DNA of 59,635 bases from Desulfatiglans anilini DSM 4660 (GTDB taxonomy: Bacteria > Desulfobacterota > DSM-4660 > Desulfatiglandales > Desulfatiglandaceae), in the NCBI RefSeq assembly GCF_000422285.1, contig NZ_AULM01000024.1, forward strand, positions 1 through 59,635, in the 5' to 3' direction. Made by a program: the position numbers and the translations under genes. Within the stretch, counting starts at the first letter, position 1, and each line of letters begins with the position of its first letter. The notes under the pieces were generated by a model. The model was not told the origin of the DNA. It searched no databases and was given only the letters and a program-made list of their open reading frames with translations. Shown in pieces: positions 18,072 through 27,793 of the stretch.

Positions 18072-18213
18072 GTTTCCAATCCGGAAATGAGGATTTTTTG
18101 CCAAGATCAAGGAAATCCAGCGTTTGCGCGGAGGCGACCTGCAGGTCGCCGCACAAGCAAACGTGCAGATTGACGCAGAGATTGGCAAAAAAGACCATTT
18201 CCGGATTGGAAAC
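18072..18213. repeat. Palindromic intergenic repeat, complete copy B (MITE-like)
   Basis: A 142-bp element bounded by perfect 18-bp terminal inverted repeats: GTTTCCAATCCGGAAATG on the left and its exact reverse complement on the right. Inside, an imperfect palindrome runs through ATTTTTTGCCAA / TTGGCAAAAAA to the central GGCGACCTGCAGGTCGCC. It carries no gene; short frames across it are artefacts of the palindrome. It lies between the divergent uracil-DNA glycosylase and dnaJ-like genes. No flanking target duplication could be identified with confidence. Related copies exist at both ends of the window and near 42.4 and 55.9 kb. Confidence 0.9.
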
Positions 18214-18318
18214 TATATCAAATTCCGGCCGATTGCAAGCCCGCGCCGGCAGCCGCCCCGGCGCCGCTCTTTCGGTCGCCGGCCTGTTCCGGTTTTGCGC
18301 TTGCGGCCCCTCCCGTTA

Positions 18319-18340
18319 TTCTATATTCTGAACTATAGAA
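18319..18340. promoter_or_regulatory. Short inverted repeat upstream of the dnaJ-like gene
   Basis: TTCTATA and TATAGAA are separated by eight bases, in an AT-rich patch within GC-rich surroundings, about 125 bases before the dnaJ-like start. It could be an operator or part of a promoter. A T-run follows shortly after. No function can be assigned. Confidence 0.3.
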
Positions 18341-18464
18341 AACATTTTTTCATTGTTGATGACAAGGTTCTCTGGACAGTTCCCGATCAGCGCGTTCCGC
18401 CCGATCGTAGCCGCCTGCCCTCGAGTTTCCTGTCAACGCTAACACAACCCACCCCGACAGATTG

Positions 18465-19301
18465 ATGAACGAGAACGGATCCAGAGACTACTATAAGATC
18501 CTGGGTGTCGATCCCGGCGCCTCCCCCCAGCAGATCAAGGAGGCCTTCCGCCGCCTGGCCCTTGAGCACCATCCGGACCGGAACCAGGACAATCCGGAAG
18601 CGACCGCTCGTATGGCGGCCGTCAATGAGGCTTACGCAGTCCTCTCGGACCCGGTAAAGCGCCGGGAATACGATGAAATCCGAAGCCGCTTCGGCCCCGA
18701 GGCCTACGGCCGGTTCCGTCAGAATTATTCGCAGGAAGACATCTTCCGCGGCTCGGATATCCAGTCCGTTTTCGATGAGATGAGCCGGACCTTCGGCTAC
18801 CGGAGCTTTGAAGACCTCTTCAAGGAATTCACCCGCTCGGGCGGCCGCACCTTCGACTTCGGGGGGCCGGGCTACCGGGGGAAGGGTTGGGTATTCACCT
18901 CCCGGCCGGTGCAGAACCGCGGGCCTTCATCACCCCTGCTGAACCGGGGAATCGGGAAAATGCTGTCGTACGGCCTTCGGAAAACGCTCGGCGTCCACAT
19001 CCCCGAACGCGGCCCCGACCGGCACGACACCATCACCATAGCGCCCGAGGAGGCCGAACAGGGCGGGAAGATACCCTACAACCTGAGAGAATTTTCCAAA
19101 ACGCTCCTGGTCGGCATCCCTGCCGGTTTTCCAGAGGGCGGACAACTGCGCCTCAAAGGCATGGGTGGACCAGGCAAGGGAGGGGGCGAAGCGGGGGACC
19201 TCTATCTGAAGATCCGTTTCCGCAAGCCGTTGATGCAGAAAATCAGCGGGGCCGTCCAGCGCTTCCTCGGCACGATCAACCCGAAAGACGGCTCTTCATA
19301 A
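18465..19301 (+). CDS. DnaJ-family co-chaperone without zinc finger (CbpA-like)
   Basis: 278 residues. An N-terminal J domain (residues about 8-72) includes the DnaK-stimulating HPD motif in LEHHPDRN. A Gly/Phe/Arg-rich linker follows (about 75-150), then one C-terminal substrate-binding-like domain (DTITIAPEEAEQGGKIPY, GIPAGFPEGGQLRLKGMG). The Cys-rich zinc-finger domain of true DnaJ is absent, and only one beta-domain repeat is obvious. It likely works with DnaK, which is not in this window. The ATG was chosen although TTG lies directly before it; neither has a clear ribosome site. Confidence 0.88.
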   Translation: MNENGSRDYYKILGVDPGASPQQIKEAFRRLALEHHPDRNQDNPEATARMAAVNEAYAVLSDPVKRREYDEIRSRFGPEAYGRFRQNYSQEDIFRGSDIQSVFDEMSRTFGYRSFEDLFKEFTRSGGRTFDFGGPGYRGKGWVFTSRPVQNRGPSSPLLNRGIGKMLSYGLRKTLGVHIPERGPDRHDTITIAPEEAEQGGKIPYNLREFSKTLLVGIPAGFPEGGQLRLKGMGGPGKGGGEAGDLYLKIRFRKPLMQKISGAVQRFLGTINPKDGSS

Positions 19302-19516
19302 AGGATTGCAGACCCGGCGCAGGGCAGCCCTGGGATCCCCGGAAACACCTGTTCGAAGGCCGCCGGCGCTGTCCATCGGTGAGTCTGAAAGCGCCTGGAG
19401 ACTGAACCGGCGGCCCCCCGCAGGGCCGTGGGGCGCTCTCTGCACGGAGCCCGGACCCTGGGGCACCGTGTGTGGAAAACAGATGATCATCCTGCAGACA
19501 TCAACTTGTTCAACGT

Positions 19517-22500
19517 ATGCCCGATAGGGCCGGGAGACTCCCAACCCTGATTGCCTTGAAGAAATCACCGCCCGTGCAGAAAGAATCCGGCCATCCCACC
19601 CTCCAGATCTTCGGCGCACGCCAGAACAACCTGAAAAATCTGGACCTGCAGATCCCCATCAACCGGATCACCGTGGTGACCGGCGTAAGCGGGTCGGGGA
19701 AGTCATCCCTCGCCTTCGACACCCTTTACGCCGAGGGGCAGCGGCGTTACGTGGAGACCTTTTCCCCCTACGCCCGCCAGTTCATGGACCGGATGGACCG
19801 GCCCCTGGTGGACCGGATCGAGAACATCCCGCCGGCCATCGCCATCGATCGGAAGGACCCGGTGCGGACCTCGCGCTCGACGGTCGGCACCATGACGGAG
19901 TTGACCGACCTCGGAAAGCTCCTCTTTGGGCGCCTCGGCGTCCTCCATTGCCGCGTGTGCGGCCGCCAGGTGCGAAGCCAAAGCCCCGAAGAGGTCTGGC
20001 AAGGCCTCGACGGGATCCCGCAGGGGGCCGAAGTCCTGATCACCTTTCCGGTCCTCCTGGACAACGGCGACCCCGCCAAAGCGGCCGCCGAACTCCGCCG
20101 CATGGGGTACACCCGCTTTTTCCGCGAAGGAGAAATGCTGCCCCTCGAGGATTGGGAGCCCCAACCGGGGGAGACCGAACTCGTCGTCGTCGGGGACCGT
20201 CTTCCCTTCAAATCCTCGGAGCGCCAGCGTGTCCTCGATTCGGTGGAGCAGGCCTTCCGCCTCGGCGGCGGCCGTCTGAGCGTCGTCGTCGAACGCGGGC
20301 GGCCGCTTTCTTTCACCTCCTCGTTCACCTGCCCGGAGTGCAACATCACCTATCCCGCTCCCACCGCCAACCTCTTCTCCTTCAACAGTCCGTTGGGGGC
20401 CTGTGACACCTGCCGCGGGTTCGGGCGCATCATCGACATCGACCTCGACCTCATCATCCCGGACCGCGGCCTGTCCCTGGAGCAGGGGGCGATCAAACCC
20501 TGGGGCCGTGCGGAGGACGGCCGCATGGAGTTCGAGGACTTGATGGCCTTCTGCCGAAGGGAGCGGATTCCTGCGACGGTTCCCTTCGAGGCGCTCAGCC
20601 CCGCCCAGCAACGCCTCGTCGTCGAAGGCGGCAAGGACTGGTATGGCATCCGGGGGTTCTTCGAGTGGCTGGAAAGCAAGACGTACAAGATGCATGTCCG
20701 CGTTTATCTCTCGCGGTTCCGCAGCTACGCCCCCTGCCCCGCCTGCGCCGGGACGCGCTTCAAGGAAGCCGCCCTCCAATACCGGTTGAACGGATTGAAT
20801 ATCGCCGAGATCTATGCCCTCTCCGTAAAGGAATGCAGCGTCTTTTTCGGCGACCTGCCGGTTCCAGACGTGGACAAGGCAGCGCTCATGGTCCTCGGGG
20901 AGATCCGCAGCCGTTTGAGATACCTGGAAGATGTCGGGCTCGGCTACCTCACCCTCGACCGTCAGTCCCGCACCCTGTCGGGCGGGGAGGTGCAGCGCGT
21001 CGCCCTCACATCGGCTTTGGGCTCGTCCCTCGTCAACACCCTGTACGTGCTGGACGAACCCAGCATCGGGCTCCACCCCCGTGACAACCACCGGCTGACG
21101 CGGATCCTTCAACGGCTCAGAAACCTCGGCAACACCCTGGTCGTGGTCGAGCACGACCCCGAGATCATCGCCCGCAGCGACTTTCTCCTGGACCTCGGTC
21201 CGGGCGCCGGCAAAAACGGCGGGCAAATCATGTATTTCGGGCCCACCGCGGATGCCCGTGACACCGTCACCGCCCAGTACCTGAAAGGCGAACGGTTCAT
21301 CCCCCTCCCCCAGAAAAGGCGCCCGCCCGATAACGGCTGGCTCACCGTGGAGGGCGCCGCGGAAAACAATCTGAAGGACATCGATATCCGCATTCCGCTC
21401 AACTGCCTCAGCTGCCTGACCGGGGTCTCCGGCTCCGGCAAATCCACCCTCGTGGAAGAGATCCTCTACAAAGGCGTGAAGCGCCTCAAAGGCCAGCCGG
21501 AAAGCCGCCCCGGCGCCCACCGCGCCATCCAGGGGGCCGATCGGGTAGGCGACGTGGTGCTGGTGGACCAGAGGCCGATCGGCCGCACACCGCGGGCCAA
21601 TTGTCTGACCTACTCGAAGGCCATGGACCCCATCCGGAGCCTTCTGGCCAGGACGCGCAGCGCGAAGGCGGCGCGCCTCGAACCGCGCCATTTCTCCTTC
21701 AACGTGGCCGCGGGCCGGTGCGAAACCTGCCAGGGCGCCGGCTTCGAGAAGGTGGAGATGCAGTTCCTGTCGGATGTCTACATCTCGTGTCCGGACTGCG
21801 GCGGCAAACGCTTCAAACCCGAGGTCCTGGAAGTCGCCTTCGAAGGAAAAAACATCCACGACATCCTGTGCATGACCGTCGATCAGGCCCTGGACTTCTT
21901 TCAGGACCACACCGCCATCACCGATGCGCTGCTGCCGCTTCGGGAGGTGGGCCTCGGCTACATGGAACTCGGGCAGCCGCTCAACACCCTGTCGGGCGGC
22001 GAGGCGCAGCGCTTGAAGCTCTCCCGCCATCTGAAGGAAACCGGGCCCGGCCATCGGCTGTTCATCTTCGACGAACCGACCACAGGCCTCCACTTCGCAG
22101 ACATCGACACCCTGCTGAAGGTGCTGCGGCGCGTGGTCAACGCGGGGAATACCGTCCTCGTGATCGAACATAACATGGACGTCATCAAAGCCGCGGACTG
22201 GGTCATCGACCTCGGCCCCGAAGGCGGATCCGAGGGCGGGTACGTGGTGGCCGCCGGGACCCCCGAGGCCGTGGCCGCCTGTCCGGATTCGCATACCGGG
22301 CGATTCCTCTCGGAGTACCTCGGGGGGCACGACCGGCTGACCCCGGGCATCCGGGAACAGGCCGCCCGCTGGGCGGACGGCCCACCCGCTCCAGAGGGCG
22401 GGGCCATCGAGGTGCACGGCGCCCGGGAGCACAACCTGAAGGATCTGCACCTGTCGATCCCACGCCAAGAGATGGTCGTCGTGACCGGCGTATCGGGCTC

Positions 22501-24886
22501 GGGGAAATCGACGCTCGTCTTCGACATCATCTTCGCCGAAGGGCAGCGGCGTTATCTGGAGAGCCTCACGCCCTACGTACGCCAATACGTGAAGATCCTC
22601 GAACGGCCTGCCGTCGACGCCGTCACCGGCATCCCCCCCACCGTCGCGATCCAGCAGCGCACCAGCCGGAGCAGCCGCCGCTCCACCGTCGCCACCCTGA
22701 CGGAGATCTACCATTTCCTGCGCCTGCTCTTCAGCAAACTCGGCGGGCAGTCCTGCCCCGCCTGCGGCCGTCAGCTCAAGGCCCTCGGGCTCAGCGAGAT
22801 CATCGCCGCCGTGACGCAGCGGTTCGCAGGCACCCGCGCCAGGATCCTGGCCCCCAAGATCTTCGGCCGCAAGGGTTTCCACAAGATCCTCTTCGAACGA
22901 GCCTATCAGAAGGGCTTCCGCGAGGCGCGCATCGACGGCCGCTTCACGCCGATCGAACGCGGCCTGAGCCTGAGCCGCTACCACGAACATACCATCGAGC
23001 TGGTCGTGGGCGAAATCCCCCATCCCAACCTCGAAGCGCTCGTGCTGACGGCCCTCGAGGAGGGCAACGGCACCCTGGCCGTCGTGGATGGGGCCGGCCG
23101 CGAGGAGACCCTGAGCCGGCGGGGCGTGTGCCCGGCCTGCGGGATCGGGCTGCAGGAGCCCGATCCAAGGCTCTTCTCTTTCAACAGCCCCCTGGGCGCC
23201 TGCCCCCGCTGCGAGGGGTTGGGCACCATCGGCGGGGAGGGCACCGGGAAGGAGCGAACCTGCCCCGACTGCGGCGGGAGCCGCCTGAAACCGGAGGCGC
23301 TGAGCGCCCGCATCGCGGGGCTTTCCATCTGGGATATCGTTCAGCGGCCGGCATCGGAGACCCGCGCCCTCCTGGAGGGGCTTTCCTTTTCGCCGGCCGA
23401 AGCCCCGATCGCCGACCCGATCATGTCGGAGCTCCTCACCCGCATCGCGTTCCTGGACCGGCTCGGGCTGGGCTATCTGGCCCTCAGCCGGAGCGGCGAC
23501 ACCCTCTCGGGGGGCGAGGCCCAGAGGATACGCCTCGCGGCCCAACTGGGGTCCAACCTGACCGGGGTCTGCTACATCCTGGACGAACCGACGATCGGAC
23601 TCCACGCACGCGACAACCGCCTGCTGCTCGACGCCCTGGACTCGCTCAAGGGCCGCGGCAACTCCATCCTGATCGTGGAGCATGACGAGGAGACCATCCG
23701 GGCCGCCGACCACATCATCGATCTCGGGCCGGGCGGCGGGGAGGCGGGCGGACAAATCGTGGCGAGCGGGACATTGGAGGAGCTGAGCCGTGTCCGCGAA
23801 TCCCTGACCGGGCAGGCCTTCGGCGGGCGGGGGCGCGAGCTGACATCGCGGCTGCGGCCTTACAAGAACGGACCAGCGATCACGGTCCGGGAGGCGTCCG
23901 GTAACAACCTCAAGCGCATCGACGCCGTGTTTCCCCTGGGAACACTCATCGCCGTCACCGGAGTCTCGGGGTCGGGAAAGTCCACCCTTCTCAAGGAAAC
24001 GCTTCACCGTGAACTGCACGTCCGGCTGCAGGGCAAAGGGGGCGGGGGACTCTGCCGCGGAATCGAAGGCTGGAAGGCGGTCGAACGCGTCCTCGAAGTG
24101 GATCACACCCCGATCGGCAGGACCCCGCGCTCGGTGCCCGCCTCCTACATCGGGTGTCTGACGGAGATCCGCCGGCTGCTCTCCATGACCCCCAAGGCGC
24201 GCGCCCGCGGGTACGGCCCCGGCCGTTTCTCCTTCAACGTCCAGGGGGGGCGCTGCGAGGCCTGCAAGGGACAGGGCTCCGTCAAGGTGGCCATGAGCTT
24301 CCTGCCGGACGTCTATGTGCACTGCGAGATTTGCGGCGGGCGGCGCTTCGAACCCGAAACGCTCGACATTACCTACAAGGGCAAACACATCGCGGAGATC
24401 CTGGACCTGACCTTCCGCGAGGCTACCGCCTTCTTCGATGCCGTGCCCGCCATACGGCGGGCCATCCAGGCGGTGGAAGACATCGGGCTGGGATACCTCA
24501 GGCTGGGCCAGGCCAGCCCCACCCTGTCGGGCGGCGAGGCGCAGCGCATGAAGCTGGCCGAAGAACTGGGCAAGGCCTCCCGCGGCCGCACCCTCTACAT
24601 CCTGGACGAGCCCACCACGGGGCTGCACTTCCACGACGTCCAGCGTCTGGTCGGGGTCCTGCAGGCCCTGGTGGACCAGGGGAACACCGTAGCCGTAATC
24701 GAGCACAACATGGAAGTCATCGCTGCGGCGGACTATGTCATCGACCTCGGACCGGAGGGCGGAGAGGCCGGCGGGGAGGTCGTCGCTGCGGGCTCACCGA
24801 CAGAGATTCTCGAACAAACCCGGATCTCGCACACCGCCGCCTGGCTTGAACGCTACCTGCACGGGATCGGGCCGACGCCCTCCTGA
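19517..24886 (+). CDS. uvrA: UvrA, tandem-fused double-length form (four ABC domains)
   Basis: 1,789 residues, nearly twice the usual 940. UvrA is the damage-recognition ATPase of nucleotide excision repair and normally works as a homodimer. Two complete UvrA units follow one another, about residues 25-960 and 965-1789. Each unit has two Walker A motifs (GVSGSGKS near residues 56, 635, 990 and 1481) and two LSGGE signatures. Zinc-finger pairs are present (CPEC..CDTC, CETC..CPDC, CPAC..CPRC, CEAC..CEIC). The units differ throughout, so this is an old fusion, not an assembly duplicate. It may act as a pseudo-dimer in one chain. The start has no ribosome site; a later GTG is possible. A strong terminator follows. 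Confidence 0.95.
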   Translation: MPDRAGRLPTLIALKKSPPVQKESGHPTLQIFGARQNNLKNLDLQIPINRITVVTGVSGSGKSSLAFDTLYAEGQRRYVETFSPYARQFMDRMDRPLVDRIENIPPAIAIDRKDPVRTSRSTVGTMTELTDLGKLLFGRLGVLHCRVCGRQVRSQSPEEVWQGLDGIPQGAEVLITFPVLLDNGDPAKAAAELRRMGYTRFFREGEMLPLEDWEPQPGETELVVVGDRLPFKSSERQRVLDSVEQAFRLGGGRLSVVVERGRPLSFTSSFTCPECNITYPAPTANLFSFNSPLGACDTCRGFGRIIDIDLDLIIPDRGLSLEQGAIKPWGRAEDGRMEFEDLMAFCRRERIPATVPFEALSPAQQRLVVEGGKDWYGIRGFFEWLESKTYKMHVRVYLSRFRSYAPCPACAGTRFKEAALQYRLNGLNIAEIYALSVKECSVFFGDLPVPDVDKAALMVLGEIRSRLRYLEDVGLGYLTLDRQSRTLSGGEVQRVALTSALGSSLVNTLYVLDEPSIGLHPRDNHRLTRILQRLRNLGNTLVVVEHDPEIIARSDFLLDLGPGAGKNGGQIMYFGPTADARDTVTAQYLKGERFIPLPQKRRPPDNGWLTVEGAAENNLKDIDIRIPLNCLSCLTGVSGSGKSTLVEEILYKGVKRLKGQPESRPGAHRAIQGADRVGDVVLVDQRPIGRTPRANCLTYSKAMDPIRSLLARTRSAKAARLEPRHFSFNVAAGRCETCQGAGFEKVEMQFLSDVYISCPDCGGKRFKPEVLEVAFEGKNIHDILCMTVDQALDFFQDHTAITDALLPLREVGLGYMELGQPLNTLSGGEAQRLKLSRHLKETGPGHRLFIFDEPTTGLHFADIDTLLKVLRRVVNAGNTVLVIEHNMDVIKAADWVIDLGPEGGSEGGYVVAAGTPEAVAACPDSHTGRFLSEYLGGHDRLTPGIREQAARWADGPPAPEGGAIEVHGAREHNLKDLHLSIPRQEMVVVTGVSGSGKSTLVFDIIFAEGQRRYLESLTPYVRQYVKILERPAVDAVTGIPPTVAIQQRTSRSSRRSTVATLTEIYHFLRLLFSKLGGQSCPACGRQLKALGLSEIIAAVTQRFAGTRARILAPKIFGRKGFHKILFERAYQKGFREARIDGRFTPIERGLSLSRYHEHTIELVVGEIPHPNLEALVLTALEEGNGTLAVVDGAGREETLSRRGVCPACGIGLQEPDPRLFSFNSPLGACPRCEGLGTIGGEGTGKERTCPDCGGSRLKPEALSARIAGLSIWDIVQRPASETRALLEGLSFSPAEAPIADPIMSELLTRIAFLDRLGLGYLALSRSGDTLSGGEAQRIRLAAQLGSNLTGVCYILDEPTIGLHARDNRLLLDALDSLKGRGNSILIVEHDEETIRAADHIIDLGPGGGEAGGQIVASGTLEELSRVRESLTGQAFGGRGRELTSRLRPYKNGPAITVREASGNNLKRIDAVFPLGTLIAVTGVSGSGKSTLLKETLHRELHVRLQGKGGGGLCRGIEGWKAVERVLEVDHTPIGRTPRSVPASYIGCLTEIRRLLSMTPKARARGYGPGRFSFNVQGGRCEACKGQGSVKVAMSFLPDVYVHCEICGGRRFEPETLDITYKGKHIAEILDLTFREATAFFDAVPAIRRAIQAVEDIGLGYLRLGQASPTLSGGEAQRMKLAEELGKASRGRTLYILDEPTTGLHFHDVQRLVGVLQALVDQGNTVAVIEHNMEVIAAADYVIDLGPEGGEAGGEVVAAGSPTEILEQTRISHTAAWLERYLHGIGPTPS

Positions 24887-24893
24887 AAAAGCG

Positions 24894-24942
24894 AGGGCCG
24901 GCGCCCGGCAGGATCCTTCTGCCGGGCGCCGGCCCTTTTTTC
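24894..24942. terminator. Strong intrinsic terminator, probably bidirectional
   Basis: An 18-bp perfect stem (AGGGCCGGCGCCCGGCAG and its complement) with a seven-base loop is followed by a T-run on the plus strand. On the minus strand a T-run also follows a few bases beyond the stem, from the AAAAA before it. It lies between the convergent uvrA and lon genes and can end both transcripts. Confidence 0.92.
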
Positions 24943-24962
24943 CATGGTCCCCTGTCAGATGG

Positions 24963-27389
24963 TTACGCGTGCACGGCCTGCTGGACCTCTCCCTCGCCTT
25001 CCGCGGGCTCCAGCGCGACGCTCAGCGCCTCATCGATCCTATCGACCAGCACGAACCGCATGGCCTTCAGGACCTCTTCCGGGAGTTCCTCCAGATCCCG
25101 CTCATTGCGCTTCGGGAGAATCACCGCCTTCAAGCCGGCCCTGTGGGCGGCCAGGACCTTCATCTTGATCCCGCCGACCGGCATGACACGGCCCCGCAGG
25201 GTCACTTCCCCGGTCATGCCGACATCCCCGCGGACGGACCGCCCGCTGAAGAGGCTCGCCATCGCCATCACCATCGCAATACCCGCCGAGGGACCGTCCT
25301 TCGGGATAGCGCCGGCCGGAACATGCACGTGCACATCGGTCTGCTCGAACAGCTCCGGTGCGATCCCCAGCCCGTCAGCCTTGGAGCGCACGTAGCTGTG
25401 GGCGATCTGGGCGCTCTCCCGCATCACGTCCCCCAGTTGGCCGGTCAGGGTCAGCCGCCCTTTCCCGCGCATCTGAGTAGCCTCGATGAAGAGGATGTCC
25501 CCGCCGACGGCGGTCACCGCCAGCCCTGTGGCGATGCCGGGGATCTCGATGGTCTCCGAGGTCTCCGAATCGAACTTCTCCTTCTTCAGATACTGCCGGA
25601 CGATCTCAGGCGTGATGGTGATGTGCTCCGCCTCACGGCCCGCGATCCGGACCACCGCCTTGCGGCACACCGCGCCGATCTGGCGCTCCAGGTTCCTCAC
25701 GCCGGCCTCACGGGTATAGTCCTGAATGATCTTCAACAGGGCCTCGTCCGTAAAGGTGATCTCATCCGGGCGCAGCCCGTTGGCCCGCAGCTGACGGCTC
25801 ACCAGGTGCCGCCTGGCGATGTGAAGCTTTTCGTACTCGGTGTAGCCGTCCAGCTGGATGATCTCCATTCGGTCGCGCAGGGGCCCCGGGATGGTCTCCA
25901 ACTGGTTCGCAGTCGTGATGAAGATGACATCGCTCAGGTCGAAGTCCAGGTCCAGGTAATGGTCCCGGAAGGCATGGTTCTGAGCCGGATCGAGCACCTC
26001 CAGCAGCGCGCTGCTCGGATCGCCTCGCCAGTCGGTGCCGATCTTGTCCACCTCGTCCAGCATGAAGACGGGATTCCGGGTCCCGGCGCGCTTGATCGCC
26101 TGGATGATCCGCCCCGGCATGGCACCGATGTAGGTCCTGCGGTGGCCGCGGATCTCGGCCTCGTCCCGCATGCCGCCAAGGCTCATACGGGTGAACTTGC
26201 GGCCGAGGGCCCGCGCGATGCTCTGTCCGAGGCTCGTCTTGCCGACTCCCGGAGGCCCCGCGAAGCAGAGGATCACCCCTGTCCCGTCCGGGCCATCCTG
26301 CCCTTCGGCAGCGTCCGGCTCCGCACCGCGCTCCTTCACCAATTGGTGGACAGCCAGGTATTCGATGATCCGGTCCTTGACCTCCTCCAAATCGTAATGA
26401 TCCTCATCGAGCACCCGGCGCGCGCCCACGATATCCGTTTCGTCGACGCTCACCTCGTTCCAGGGTAGATCGCACAGCCAGTCGAGGTAGGTCTGGATCA
26501 CGGGATACTCGGCCGAGTGGGGCGACATCGAAGAAAGCCGCTTCAGCTCTCTCAGCGCCTCTTTCTCCGCCTCCTCCGGGAGGCCGGCCTTCTCGATCTT
26601 TTCACGGTACTCGTCGACCGGCGACTCCGGCGCCTCGCCTTCTCCAAGTTCCTTGCGGATGGCCTTCAGCTGCTGGCGCAGATAGTAATCCCGCTGGGCC
26701 TTGTCCATCTCCTCCTGGGCGTCGTTCTTGATCTTCTTTCCCAGGCTCAGGATGTCCCTCTCCCGGGCCAGATAGGCGATCAGATGCCGGAACTTCTCCT
26801 TGGCCCGATCCAGTTCGAGGACCAGTTGGCCCTCGGGCACATCCAACCTCAGGTTGCTCGCCACGAGATAACTCAGATACTGCGGGTCCTGAACCTGATT
26901 CAGAAGCGCCGCGGCCTCCTTCGGCAGGTTGGGCGACAGATGGATCACCTCCTGCGCCAGTTCGCGCAGGCTGCGCTCAAGGGCATCCGTCTCCAGGTCC
27001 TTCTCGATGATGTCCGAGGCCGGCTCCACCTCTGCACGAAGGTAGGGTTCCGAGCCGATCCAGTGTTTGACGCGAAAGCGCTCAATACCCTGCACGACGA
27101 TCTGAAGGGTATTTTCGTTCGGCGCCCTCAGGACCCGGTCGATCTTCGCGAGCGTCCCGACTTCATACACTTCACCTGGTTGAGGCTCTTCGATATGGCC
27201 GTCTTTCATGGTGACGAGGCCGATGATCCTGTCCCCCTGCAGCGCGTCTTCCACCAGCTTCACGGAGCGTTTGATACCTACGACCAACGGAATCACCATG
27301 AAAGGATAGGCGACGGTGTTGCGCAAGGGCAGAATCGGGATCTCACGGGGCAGATCCACCTTTCCCTGTTTTTCCTTTTCATGTTCCAT
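24963..27389 (-). CDS. lon: ATP-dependent protease La
   Basis: 808 residues from an ATG with AAGGAG ten bases upstream; the open frame extends 81 codons further without support. An N-terminal LON substrate-binding domain begins IPILPLRNTVAYPFMVIPL. The AAA+ domain has Walker A GPPGVGKTSLG near residue 375 and Walker B VFMLDEVDKIG. The C-terminal protease domain has the catalytic Ser in KDGPSAGIAM near 700 and a downstream Lys in GGIKMKVLAA. It degrades misfolded and regulatory proteins in the cytoplasm. It is separated from the ABC-F gene upstream on the same strand by about 400 bases and so is probably transcribed on its own. Confidence 0.97.
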   Translation of the reverse strand: MEHEKEKQGKVDLPREIPILPLRNTVAYPFMVIPLVVGIKRSVKLVEDALQGDRIIGLVTMKDGHIEEPQPGEVYEVGTLAKIDRVLRAPNENTLQIVVQGIERFRVKHWIGSEPYLRAEVEPASDIIEKDLETDALERSLRELAQEVIHLSPNLPKEAAALLNQVQDPQYLSYLVASNLRLDVPEGQLVLELDRAKEKFRHLIAYLARERDILSLGKKIKNDAQEEMDKAQRDYYLRQQLKAIRKELGEGEAPESPVDEYREKIEKAGLPEEAEKEALRELKRLSSMSPHSAEYPVIQTYLDWLCDLPWNEVSVDETDIVGARRVLDEDHYDLEEVKDRIIEYLAVHQLVKERGAEPDAAEGQDGPDGTGVILCFAGPPGVGKTSLGQSIARALGRKFTRMSLGGMRDEAEIRGHRRTYIGAMPGRIIQAIKRAGTRNPVFMLDEVDKIGTDWRGDPSSALLEVLDPAQNHAFRDHYLDLDFDLSDVIFITTANQLETIPGPLRDRMEIIQLDGYTEYEKLHIARRHLVSRQLRANGLRPDEITFTDEALLKIIQDYTREAGVRNLERQIGAVCRKAVVRIAGREAEHITITPEIVRQYLKKEKFDSETSETIEIPGIATGLAVTAVGGDILFIEATQMRGKGRLTLTGQLGDVMRESAQIAHSYVRSKADGLGIAPELFEQTDVHVHVPAGAIPKDGPSAGIAMVMAMASLFSGRSVRGDVGMTGEVTLRGRVMPVGGIKMKVLAAHRAGLKAVILPKRNERDLEELPEEVLKAMRFVLVDRIDEALSVALEPAEGEGEVQQAVHA

Positions 27390-27793
27390 CGTTTCAAAAC
27401 TCCTTGTATTGAAATGTTTCAGGCCTGCCCTCCGCCTGATATGCCGCAGGCATCGGCCAGCGCGTCTGGTACATGGTCTTCCTGTCTGACCGGAATCCGC
27501 CGGCGTTCGATCATTGTTTCTGAAGGAACACCAACGAAGGTCACGGTTATAAAATAAGACCTGTCGAGGAATTGTAAAGACCGGGGGCTCGGAGAGGGAA
27601 CGTGCGGCAACGAGGAGCGATCCAAGGATCACGACCCGAAAAAGGGCACAGGCCGGGGGCCGTCCGCCGCCGGATCAAAGGAGGGGGGATGTCTGACGGA
27701 TTCGTGCAGGATGGATCATCTGCCCGGCGGCAGCGGCGGAGAGCGCCGCGGGCGCCATCATGGCTCCGTTGCTGCCTGTTCGGGCGGGAAGGT
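27390..27793. other. Intergenic region upstream of lon, no gene recognised
   Basis: About 400 bases between the end of the ABC-F gene and the lon start, both on the minus strand. No open frame has a ribosome site or recognisable protein. An AT-rich patch at about 27,549-27,578 contains, on the minus strand, TTTACA followed after 17-18 bases by ATTTTAT. This is a weak candidate for the lon promoter. No good heat-shock sigma-32 consensus was seen. Confidence 0.35.

Noticed and set aside
17661..18198. Overlapping small frames giving repeated residues such as ANLCVNLHVCLC
   Set aside because: They are translations of the palindromic repeat itself. The repetition comes from the duplicated half copy, and no ribosome site is present.
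18001..18213. Possible CRISPR array
   Set aside because: There are one and a half copies of a 140-bp palindromic element, not several short repeats with unique spacers, and no cas gene is present.
19703..24706. A 1,667-codon open frame antisense to uvrA
   Set aside because: It is the reverse-strand shadow of a GC-rich coding region; it lacks a ribosome site and recognisable domains, while uvrA has all its motifs.
19517..24886. Assembly duplication as the cause of the double-length uvrA
   Set aside because: The two halves differ clearly at protein and DNA level, so a recent duplicated read region cannot explain them.
27549..27578. A promoter for lon
   Set aside because: The TTTACA and ATTTTAT boxes match the consensus only partly, so it is mentioned in the gap description but not called as a feature.
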